Assembly: GCA_037951105.1 (NCBI GenBank)
Contig: JBAMJV010009356.1
Span: forward strand, 60,937 to 124,936
Length of the DNA: 64,000 bases
Direction of reading: 5' to 3'
Source: Echinarachnius parma
Taxonomy: Eukaryota; Echinodermata; Echinoidea; Clypeasteroida; Echinarachniidae
Shown: piece after piece, positions 1-12,300 of the stretch
Layout: every line of letters starts with the position of its first letter
Position numbering within the stretch: the stretch's first letter is position 1
Translations under genes and position numbers: made by a program
Notes under the pieces: generated by a model
The model's database searches: none
Seen by the model: only the letters and a program-made list of their open reading frames with translations
What the model was told of the DNA's origin: nothing

Positions 1-326
1 ATGACTTCAACCATTGGTGTTACTTTGAATTATATTTTTATATAAGTTTATCTTTATATCAGCGTATTTTTTTCCTAAAGATTGATACAAATATTGATAC
101 GATATTACAAAGCTGGTGTAACAAAGGTCGCCCTTTGATTAGAAAATATCAGTCTGAGGGTCAATTTGGGGCAATATCTTGCGTACGTACTTTCTAGTTG
201 GTCCCTCAGAGTTAATCTGTGGTAAATGTGTTCAATACATACGTCCTTTTTTAGGAAAGGCAATATAATGTTGTTTAGCATTAAAAACGGATGTTGGCAA
301 TTGTCTAAAAGTGTGTTATTGTTTAC
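1..326. other. Intron sequence, decayed start of an EGF module
   Basis: No exon is seen. Positions 1-100 match the intron sequence at about 954-1050 and 2718-2800, which there lies just upstream (plus-strand sense) of a 117-bp EGF exon. Here the match ends near 100 and no EGF exon follows, so an EGF exon has probably been lost from this copy of the module. From about 270 the sequence again matches the flank of the next linker exon. Confidence 0.5.
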
Positions 327-368
327 CTGTTGTCCTAACAGTTGACGAAGCCGTAGCTGTGGTAGGAT
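327..368 (-). CDS. Thr/Pro-rich linker exon (gene 1)
   Basis: A 42-bp exon between an AG acceptor (after ATATCC) and a GT donor (CAG/GTAAAC). It encodes a short Pro/Thr/Ser linker ([13 protein letters not shown]). Both flanking introns are phase 1, like its three sister exons. It is the last exon of gene 1 in the window; the coding sequence continues to the left. Confidence 0.65.
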
Positions 369-3300
369 CTGGATATCAAAGAAGATAAATGCTACATGTT
401 GTGTAAATTAAACAACTGCACAATGTGTCTATTTCTTCTATTAGCTGGTATACAAACTTAATAATTGGAAAACTAATGAATATTAAAATTATTTTCAACA
501 AAATTTGAATTATAAAAATGCTGAAAAAATAATGATTTTTAGCAATCACGGCAGTCAATCCCATCTTCTTAAAAGATATGTTCAAATGTTAGTTACCTGG
601 AGTCTCGCAATGGTCTCCTGAAAAGCCACTAGTACACGTGCAATCATAGTCTGAATCCCCTCGTGCAACACAGGTGCCTCCATTCATACAGGGATACGAG
701 ATACATAGGCCATCAGGAATGGTAGTTGTTACAGTTGGACCAGGCGTAGTACCAGTAGTTACAGTTGGGACATTCGTGACGACTGAAGGTTTGATTGAAT
801 ATACATGTAGATGTTATATGAAACGCTGGATGTTTCTTCAATACTCCTTGGATGCAGAATAACAATAAATACAAGTGTGATTTACATTGGGCAAAATAGA
901 AATGGATGACATGAGCCATTGCATAAGTACATTCTGATGTAGCGCACGCAATGAATACAACCATTGGTATTACTTTGAATTATGTATTTATATCAGGTAA
1001 TCTTTATATCAGGGTATTTTTTCCTAAAGATTGATACAAATATTTATCTTAAAAGATGTGTTCAAATGTTAGTTACCTGGCAACTGGCAATCGTCTCCTG
1101 TAAAGCCACTATGACACGCGCAATCATGCGATCCATCCCCTCGCATGGAATCCGTACAAGTGCCTCCATTCATACAGGGATTTGGACTACACACTGTATA
1201 TTCGTTCAGGTACTAATTTTTACTTATTCTTCCAATTAGAATTTGAGCAAAACAAATTTTTGGATTGCCTACTCGCTCAATTTAAGTTCTACAAACTTAA
1301 ACGTAACAACTCAATAAATTCATATAAAAATGACATTACGAAATTAAGTGGGAAAATAAACTTGATACATTTGAGTAATTTGAACAAATAAATACAAATA
1401 ATTAAATAATGTCTACTTAATCGGCCACACCGAACAAATTGAGTAACATTAACAGAAGAAAATCGTAGAAATTCAGTTAACTTTAATTCATGAATCAGAG
1501 TGAAAGATATCAAACATTTACAATTTTCAACTAATAATCTGATAGTATATTAAGACATTTTTATGACTATAACTGAAATTAATACTTACGATGAATAATC
1601 AGTGTAATGTTCATTTTCTGGAAATCAAAGCTTGTAAAAGTTGTCTCGGTTCTCTTTTTGTTTTGTTACGAATATTAACCGTAAAATATCCATCCAAGGA
1701 CTCACGATTATATAAGTTAATCATGAATGTCTACGGTTTAGGAAGAGCGAAGGCTATAGCCTATAGGAACTTAGGTTTAGGAATGAGGGATACTATGTTC
1801 CGAATGTATGAGTTAATGTTAGCAATGGTCTAAAAGTGTGTTTTTTCTTTACCTGTTGGCATATCAGTTGTCGAAGCCGTAGGTGTGGTAGAATCTGGAT
1901 ATCAAATAAGTTAAATGTTACATGTTGTCAAAAATCATTATGATAAAGATTGTGTAAATTATACAATAATATTGTACAATGCATCAATTTCTACTATGAG
2001 CAGGTACACAAACTTCAACATTAATGGAAAACTAATGAAAATCATGATTATACAAAATTGAAATATAACAAAGCTAACAAAATAAATGAATACTTACAAA
2101 AAAACATAAACATAAAACAGTATATGGTATAGTTATATGATAGTATCAGTTATAATAGGTAATGCTACGTTTTGCTGAGAATAGTACTAAAAGTGATTGC
2201 GAATTGAAAGTTGTATAATAATGATAGTATTATTTGTTGTGACAGGCGTATTAATAGTCTTATATGACCTTAATGTGTTAACATATTGATTTTCTAACAA
2301 TCACGGCAGTTAATCTTGTCTTTTAAAAAGATATGTGTTCAAATGTTAGTTACCTGGAGTCTCGCAATTGTCTCCTGAAAAGCCACTAGTACACGTGCAA
2401 TCATAAAATGTATCCCCTCGTGCAGCACAGGTGGCTCCATTCATACAGGGATGCGAGATACATCCGCCCTCAGGAATGGCAGTTGTTACAGTTGGACCAG
2501 TCGTAGTGCCAGTAGTTACAGTTGGGACAGTCGTGACGACTGAAAGAGGTTTGATTGAATATATATGTAGATGTTATATAAAACGCTGGATGTTTCTTCA
2601 ATATTCTTCGGATGCAGAATAACAATAACATTAATACAAGTGTGATTTACATTGGGCAAAATAGAAATGGATGGCATATTAAGCCATTTCATAAGTACAT
2701 TCTGATGTAGCGCACGCAATGACTACAACCATTGGTATTACTTTGAATTATATCTTTATATCAGGTAATCGTTATATCAGGGTATCTTTTCCTTAACATT
2801 GATACAAATATTCATCTTAAAAGATGTGTTCAAATGTTAGTCACCTGGCAACTGGCAATCGTCTCCTGTAAAGCCACTAGGACACGGGCAATCATGCGAT
2901 CCATCCCCTCGCATGGAATCCGTACAAGTGCCTCCATATATAAAGACACTTTTATGATTATAACTGAAATTAACACTTACGATGAATAATCAGTGTAATG
3001 TTAATTTTCTGGAAAAAAAAGCTTGTACAAGTTTTTGTCGGTTCTCTTTTTGTCTTTTTACGAATATTAGCCGTAAAATGTCCATCCAAAGACTCACGAT
3101 TATATAACTTAATCATGCATGTCTACGGTTTAGGAAGAGCGAATAATAAAGCGAAGCCTTAAGGAACTTAGGTTTAGGGATGAGGGATTCTGTGTTCCGA
3201 ATAAATGAGTTAATGTTAGCAATGGTCTAAAAGTGTTTTTTTGTTTAACCTGTTGTTATATCAGTTGTCGAATCCGTAGTTGTGGTAGGATCTGGATATC

Positions 3301-6300
3301 AAAGAAGATAAATGTTACATGTTGTCTACAATCATTATGATAAAGATTGTGTAAATTATACAATTGTACAATTTATCTATTTTTTACTATTAGCAGATAC
3401 GCAAACTTCACAATTTCAAAACTAATGAATATCATAATTATTTGTAACAAAATTGGAATTATAACATTGCTAAACAAATAAATGAATGCTTACAATAAGC
3501 ATAACAATACAACATTGCATGGTATATGAGTGTGATGGTATCAGTAATGCTACGTATTGCTGAGAATAGTACTAAAAGTGATATAAAGATGTATAATGAT
3601 GATAATATTATATTTATGACAGGCGTATTAATGGTCTTATATGACTTTTAACATGCTAAAATATTGATTTATAGCAATCGCGGCAGTTAATCCTGTCTTT
3701 CAAAAAGATGCGTTTAAATGTTAGTTACCTGGAAACTGGCAATCGTCTCCTGTAAAGCCACTAGGACACGCGCAATCAAAAGCACCATCCCCTCGACCGG
3801 TATCCGTACAGGTACCTCCATTCATACAGGGGTTCGGGTTACACACTGTACAAAATATTCTCTCAGTAAGTCATTATTACTTATTTGTTCAATCAAAATT
3901 TAAGAAAAAATACATTTTTGTCCTGCCTACTTGCTCAATTTAAGTTCTACAAACTTAAACAAAACAATTCAATAAATTCATATAAAAAAGACATTACGAA
4001 ATTAAGTGGAAAAATAACAAGATACATTGAAGTAATTTGAACAAAAACAAATTTGAATAATTATGTAATTTCTACTTAAATGATCACATCGAACAATTTG
4101 AGTAACAGTAACAGAAGAAAAGCGTAGATTAAAGTAAACTTTAACTCATGAATATACATGAATCAGATTTGAAAGATGTAAAACATTTACATTTTGAACT
4201 AATAATCTGATAGTATATTAAGACACTTTTATGATTAACACTGAAATTAACAATTACGATGAATAATCAGTGGAATGTTCGTTCTCTGGAAATAAAAGCT
4301 TGTACAAGTTTGTGTTAGCAATGTGTGTCTTTTCTTTACCTGTTGGTATATCAGTTGTGGACGCCGTAGGTGTGGTAGGATCTGGATATCAAAGAAGATA
4401 CATATTAAATATTGTCTAAAATCATTATGATAAAGATTGTGTACATTATGAAATTGTATATTTGATCTAGTTCTAGACTTCAGCATGTTAAAATATTGAT
4501 TTTGTTTAGAAACACGGAAGTTAATTCTGTCTTTTTAAAAGAGGTGTTCGAATGTTAGTTACCTGGAAACTGGCAATCGTCTGCAAAAAAGCCACTAGGA
4601 AACGCGCAATCATGCGATCCATCCCCTCGCATGGTACAAGTGCCTCCATTCATACAGGGGTTTGGGTAACATGACCCAGATTGTCGGGCATGTCTGACTA
4701 GTAAAAACTGCACAAATGTGTGACAATTAGTTGACGTTGGGGCTATCACGGCGGTCAAACCGGTCTTTCAAAAGAATTATTCAAATGTAAGTATCCTAAC
4801 TGGCAATCATCCCCATAAAAGCCACTAGTACATGTGCAATCATAGTCTGCATTCCCTCTATAGAGCATGGGGAGGATGGGGAACATGACGTTGGAGCTTG
4901 TCGGGCATGTCTGTATAAAACTGCACAAATGTGTGAAAAATACGAAAGTTTGGGATATCACGACCGTCAAGCCGGTCTTGCAAAATATATTTTCAAATGT
5001 TACTTACTTGGAGACTCGCAATAGTCTCCTGGAAAGCCAGTATGACACGTGCACTCAACCGTACCATCCCCTCGTAGAACACAGGTGCCATTATTCATAC
5101 AGGGATTTGGGGTACATGACGTCGGAGCTTGTCGGGCATGTCTGCTCAAGGCTGCACAAAATTGTGAAAATATATCTTATAGTCAATTTCATTGTTCACG
5201 TTCAAATGACGTTGCATAAAGAATCAACAAAAGCGGGTTGCGTAACCGCTGTTGTTGATTCCGCTGCTATATCAGTAGTTATGTAACCCGTATCCAACAT
5301 TAAAACATGACAACCCCTAGTGGGCGGTTGACGGAGAACAGTGGTTACAACAAAAAAAAATTTATTTTCATTAAAATATGTAGGTGACATGATTTATGCT
5401 TTTATCAGTGCCAGTTTGTGAAGGAGCAACGTTGACAATATCATCCCTTTAAAGCGGCCGGCAAATTAAATGTATTTATTAATTTTTACATTTAAATATC
5501 CTTTTTGGTCAATATTCTTGCCTGATCTGCTTTTAAAAAATAGCTACAATAACAAACAATGACACATTGTGACCAATTTCAAAGCCTTCCGTGACTGTCC
5601 ATCCCCGCCCCTGAAAATTTCAGAAGCATGGCCAAGTTGTATCATTGCAGGCGGAAGTTGCATTTATCCATACAGACAAAAGCGAACTCCCGCCTGCAAT
5701 AACGTCCCTTGCCTTTTGTGTAATGCGGACTGCGTTCGGGTTAAATCAAGGGGGCGTTCCTAATGGTGATTTTAGAGTTAGATTTTCTTTCAAACGCATT
5801 TTTTCGAAGACAAACTGTTATCATATTTGCATTTTCTGTGGGAGATTACAAAAGTCATTATAAAAGTCTAAATTTGAGCCCTTTTGATGTCTGGGCAATA
5901 ATAAGGGTAAGTGCCAAGAGGTTCACCGAGCTGGTAGGGAAAGCACAAAAAGGTAAATGGGAATTCACCGCAATCATGACAATTAGCTAGTAAAACTTAA
6001 CTACTTGTCATCTGTACATATATTAAATTAGATGAAATGGTTATGAAAACATTCATTGAATAATGCGACCCTTCTTTTACGAAATGTAATCAGTGTAAAT
6101 CCCTCAAGTACGCAGACAGGGGATAACACGCAAGGTGTTACACGAATGAAGTTACACCGCATACAAATAACCCAAACTTACTTATCCACGAGGACTTTAG
6201 TTCCTTCTGCGAATTCTCCATATAGAAGACTAGGAAGAGAGTGGTGCAACACCTGGGATAATCCAGCAGGTTTTAACCTCCCCAGAAAGCAATTGGTGAC

Positions 6301-9300
6301 TAAGAATACGGTGCGAACACTTCATGCACGGACCATCGTTTGGAAAATGAAAGTCGAAACCAGACCAAAACATGCAGTATGTCGTAAATGACTGCCCTCT
6401 TCGATGTTTCCCCAATGGGCTAATCAAACAACTGACCTGTCTAACAAATTTAACTCGACATTATAAATTATCCATATGTCATACGAAACAAACAAACACT
6501 GTAATGATTAAAGGCTAACGTACCTCGCATGTGAGATTTCTTCTTGCTAACCACCATCGTGTTGTCGCTCTTTGCAAAGGTCGCTCTGGAAAGAGACAAA
6601 GGTTTCATAGTTGACCGATGTAACATTTGACACATAATATATTTAATTTAATAACTAAGCAATATATATGCAGGCATCATTTTGTGACTGGATAGAGCAA
6701 AATCCTGCACTTGTCGGTAATTCATGTTTTGAAGAAATGGGTATTTTAAGTTCTTATCATGTATGTAACAAGTGAAACATTCTTTTGATAACACAACATT
6801 TTCGTTTTGAAAAGCGCAAATATATATAATTCTTGAAAAGTTAACTAATTAGGGACATTTTTAAGTGTATTTGAATATATCTGTCATGCTCCTCAAAACT
6901 GACAGGACAGATGCAGGAACTACATGTAATCACATACAAATGAAGTGGTGATGACTAAAAAAAGAGGATGCTCACATCAAACGTATGTGACATGCTATGA
7001 AATGTGTCTTGATGATGAACGACATTAGAATAACAAGTTAAATGTCACACAATATCCCTACAATATGTATTTTTTTTATTTTAGAGAAATGGCTTACGAT
7101 ATGCTGACTTCTTGAACATCTACACTCAATGGCGGCGTCCATGTAAATGTACTAGATCTCGGGTTATCGCCAATATTTGTACTGGTCACTGCAGAATCAC
7201 TCAATCCTCCGCAACGAATAGTCTGAAAGTAGTGGTCCGAGTCTGATGTCGACCACTTCCCCACGATGCTACCAGTGTCCGTGTCTCGTGCTTGCAGGAG
7301 GATACCCCTCAATGGCACCGTATCTAACGTAGTTACGATGACTACGTGATATCGAATAAACAGGAGGGCATGATTCCAATAAAATATGACTTGGACGTAA
7401 GGGTCTGTTTTAACTGTTACATTTTCATACAATAATAAAAGGGGATCTATTGATTCCTAGTATATTCTTGTAGGCATGATTCTAGGTGGATATTATTCAC
7501 TGGATAATTCATCTTTAGCGATCATCTTTTATGGAAAAATTAGATTTCAAGAATCATTTGACCAAGTTCTTTTGAAAAGTTTACATGAATGGCTTAATAT
7601 CAAACTTTCATCTACAATCGATAGAACAGAAATTATGTTATATGCAATTAATTAAAAATGTATTTATTGTGTGCAATTATGAGCAACTCAACAAATCTTA
7701 TTCTATGATTATTGAGACTTCAGTCGAACGTTAGACTCAAAGGGTTAACTTTCTCATTTGAAGGTCGTGTCTTAAATTTATTGTTGGATACCCTTTTTCC
7801 TAAAGTAAATGATTTGAATTGATCATTAAATATGAACTAATTTTCTCTATCAGGTTTCCAGAAATTTGTGTATCAAGTTAAGGTTCAGTTTAATCAACAC
7901 TTTATAGAAACGACAAATTGACAACAGTAAACAGGTAAAATGACAAAGATATACAATGTCATGCACGCATACAAAGTTAAATTATTATGAAGTGTTAGAA
8001 GTCTGTATAGAAATGTTGGCAAGAACCTTTTACAAATCTGATTTGTAAATATTGTAATGTTTTCATAGACATGATAGAGTGGGGATTGTTCTTATAGTCA
8101 TACACACACATGCCAATTATCAATATAATATTACACGATGTAAACATATCAATGAATAGTGTTTTCACTGCATGGATGCCTATACAAATGCGTTCATCCG
8201 AAAGTATAACAATATAATGTCTCGTTTTTTTCCAACTGATCAAGCATATCGCATTTTAAAACGAGATATGGAAAGGTATCGGGATAATGTAATTCGCATG
8301 CAGTGCTTTTCCGTGTACCATGCACCTATGATGGCATGACACGAACAAGGAGAATGTACAGGGTTGAGTATTAATTGGTTATGTGGCGTAGCTACGAGGT
8401 GGGGGGGGGGGGGGGGGGGGGGGGGGGGTCGGAGGCACGTTCTGCCCACGCCCCCAATAAATTTCTCAGAAGCAAAAGAAAACATCGTAGAAAAGCCTTT
8501 TTTTTTTAAATACACGAATTACTTAATGTTTGCCCCGACCCCCCCCCCCCCCCCCCCCCCCCCCTCCTCGTACGATCAGTCCGACCATGCTAGTACTGTT
8601 GGCACATGTACACTGTATTACAGGGATTCGATTTATGTAATACTGCTGATACAATAACTCCAGTCAAACGAGTACTGAATAATCATGACAACTTCCCTTT
8701 TAGTGAAAACAGTCGGATCGGCATTAAAGGGATTTAGTAACTTTGTTGAAATTGCAAAAAGCGATGGGTGGTTGATACAATGTATATTGTTGTTATATGA
8801 TATGTCCACTGGGTGTTGTGTGAACATTTCAAGTTGAATGGACTTTATATGGCCAAGTAATGAGCAAAAATGCAAAGTGACATTCACTAACTCATTGCAC
8901 TCACTTTGTACATGGTTCTGACGATCCATTGGATAATTTGACATCTGAACACTTCAATCGTAAATATCTTTTTAACGAAAGGGAACTCAAAAAAAACAAA
9001 ACCTGTCCCATGCTTTTTTTGTTAATAAGAATACAACAAGGTATGAGGGAACCGCTAAAAAATTCAATTGGATTTTTAGGATTTGGACAATGTTACTAAG
9101 TCCCTTTAATATGTCTGACCTGTTGCAATATGACTTATTTGATGTCCTCTGCAACTGAATGTATTGAATGATAACTACACACAAATATATATATACGCAT
9201 TCTATATTTCCATAAACTCAGTTGGTCAAATTGTTAGCAATTTTGTGCACGGACTATCATTTACAAAAAAAGTGATGTCTGGGAAGACATGCAATCAATA

Positions 9301-12300
9301 AGGATGGGCCGACATAAATAATTGATTTGCCTAAAGCATGTAAGGCAACACATATTAAAGTTTGCTGAATACGACATCGCTCATATTTAACAAATATATA
9401 TGCCTGATGTTCGTTTCTCTTCAACAATAAGAAGTTTGGAGTTGCAATGTTCTTCAGGAGCAGAATAGGTCCGTATTTGAGGGATATTTGAGTTTCGGTA
9501 CAGAAAGTGCAGTTTTGGTCAAACTGAATATTAGTAACCAAAACCTGCACCATTACATTACAAACTAATAGTTCTAACTCCACCATGCTCGAAAGATATA
9601 CACAAATTACAAACGACTTAGTAATTAGCCTGTTATCGTTCAAAAAGAGCTGTTAAAACACAAGATGGCGCTCTCTAAAAGCGCATTGATTTCAACCATT
9701 TTAAAATAAAAAATTGTGCTTGTGATGTTTTGTTAAAATAATGATTAAAAAGAGAAATCATCAACATCTATTTAAAAACCTCTTTTTAAATAATATGAAA
9801 GGTGTATTTTTTATTTATCGGGTAGGTCAAAATTTTAGGTCAGAATTATTGTGGGGCCCCACAATAATTACAAATGGTTATATTTATGGATATTTCAGCT
9901 GTATGATCTGAACCGATTTTGATCAAATAAAGTTCTGTTATTAAAATTGTATGTTCCTGCAAATTTGACACTCAATTTGTCATTATCTCAGAATTTTTTT
10001 TAAATTTGTGTAGTGCCCTCTATACCAAAACTCAACTATCCCTTTAAAGGTAATCCTGGTCAAATATTGTATGTGCTTATTTGACATTTGATTGCGTTCT
10101 ATGAGATAATTTCCTGTAGCGCCCTCTTGTGTCGATTGAGCAACAAATGCCATCATAATAAACATTCCTTTCAAGGAATGTGAAAAGTAAGTTAATCCAT
10201 CAATCAATACAACAATCACAAATATTAGTGATAAACAAATACAAATTATATTTCCCAACTAGGCTAATCTACTACGCCTTGAGATGATTAGGGTAATCCA
10301 ATCTATAATTCATAATACTAGGCGAGAACAAGGTCCCAACAATTCTTATCCAATCATGCCTTGATCCCAGCCAGTGATCCCTATTAAAGGCTTTCGCGAG
10401 GGAACTCCAAACCATCTCCTATCTGTTTCCGCTCCCAAGAGAATGTCACTGACTGGATAAATCGTTCTCTTAGAATAACAGGGAGGTACCAAAATCAATA
10501 AACAACTCCATCCTCGCGGAACTAAATGACCTGTCTCGCTATCATTTCCAAATCCACAAAATAATTAACTCAATAATCCCTACATTCATCTCAAGTCGCC
10601 TCAATACCACATCATAAATATACTATCAAAGCGGCCTAATATAGCATATTACCGCCCTAAGACTGTGATCTCGGTATAGCACGCAATATCCGAGATCGCG
10701 TCCCAATAGTTCCGGAACCGTCTTTTAAGGGTGAACAACATCCAAGCAGGAGCGAAAAAACACCGCCCGAAACCCCAGAAGGGGAAAAATGGGTCGATGA
10801 AAAAAAAACCTGCGGACCCCATAATATGGGCAACCAAGCATACACTCTTGGATGTTGAAATACACAAATGAACAAATAACATTATTGCATCCATTATCAT
10901 TTCATATCGACAACTCTAATGTACGGCGAATTAACCAAATATAAATGCATCTTAATATATGTTACACGAAAACATCAGCATGTATAATCTTCTACATTTT
11001 ATCGTATATTCTCTAAAATACAAGTTCTATAATTTCATCCTCTCGATTTATCTTAAACAAATATTTAAGTACATTCATATACCCCCAGTAGCAAATCAAA
11101 TTATTCTACCAACTATTCTAAATCAAAACGTAAAGCCATCCAATATCGCGTTATTCATTACGCCCAACACAAAAATCAAAATCACATGGACCCTAAATAC
11201 AATGAATGGGGCCACAAATAAAACAGCGACTAATATTTATCACCACCATTCGGCAGCGTAAATTTTCTAGTGGTGATAGGGGTGGTGGCGGGAAATAAAT
11301 TTACATTTTCGTTCCACGTGTTGCTCAATCGACATCAACCACGAATATGACTGGGGTAAGCACTCATTCTCTTGCATGCCCCCAAACTTTCCACTCCTCA
11401 ATTATACCGCGTGTCTGGGTGGCGTGGGGTGTCACCGTTACACCTGTTCGCACTCGTCTTGACCAGCGTCGAGGAAAGCCCGCCCGGGCTGCCCCCATTG
11501 ACCCCACGCTCACCACAGACGCTTCGGTGTTACCTAAGAGTAAACTGTTTTAACTACCAATGAATTGTCTGTTAAAACTTATTACTCTTTACTTCACACT
11601 GAAGGACTCACAAACAACAACTAAAGCCAATAATTGCAGTTTTGGTGGTTTATTGTGTCAATTGAGCAACAAATGCCATCATAATAAACATTCCTTTCGA
11701 GGAATGTGAAAAGTAAGTTAATCCATCAATCAATACAACAATCACAAATATTAGTGATAAACAAATACAAATTATATTTCCCAACTAGGCTAATCTACTA
11801 CGCCTTGAGATGATTAGGGTAATCCAATCTATAATTCATAATACTAGGCGAGAACAAGGTCCCAACAATTCTTATCCAATATGCCTTGATCCCAGCCAGT
11901 GATCTCTATTAAAGGCCTTCGCGAGGGAACTCACAAATCCAAACCATCTCCTATCTGTTTCCGCTCCCAAGAGAATGTCACTGACTGGATAAATCGTTCT
12001 CTTAGAATAACAGGGAGGTACCAAAATCAATAAACAACTCCATCCTCGCGGAACTAAATGACCTGTCTCGCTATCATTTCCAAATCCACAAAATAATTAA
12101 CTCAATAATCCCTACATTCATCTCAAGTCGCCTCAATACCACATCATAAATATACTATCAAACTGGTTGGCCTATATAAAGCGGCCTAATATACCGCCAC
12201 ACGGGCTGGCACAGCCCGCCGCCACTATATAGGCTAAACCTACAGGGTCTCACCCCCCAACGTTAATATTCTTATAGAGAAACGTAACACCTTTAAACTT

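Larger units (their letters stand above)
1..4560 (-). repeat. Tandemly duplicated EGF/linker exon module
   Basis: A block holding a 42-bp linker exon, an EGF exon with Thr-rich linker (186 bp), a plain EGF exon (117 bp) and their introns recurs. Linker exons start at 327, 1853, 3250 and 4340, giving spacings of 1526, 1397 and 1090 bp. The intron sequence is duplicated with the exons: motifs near 1590, 2980 and 4258, and near 540, 2300 and 3660, match closely. Copies differ by deletions: the second has a truncated 117-bp exon (2845-2937) and the third lacks the 186-bp exon. Similarity of introns indicates recent segmental duplication. Confidence 0.85.

Noticed and set aside
6056-6391. 111-codon open frame in a gene 1 intron
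   Set aside because: No domain, no coding-like composition, no fit to splice phase, and the opposite strand is also open.
8364-8657. Open frames rich in Gly or Pro
   Set aside because: They are translations of poly-G and poly-C runs and have no other support.
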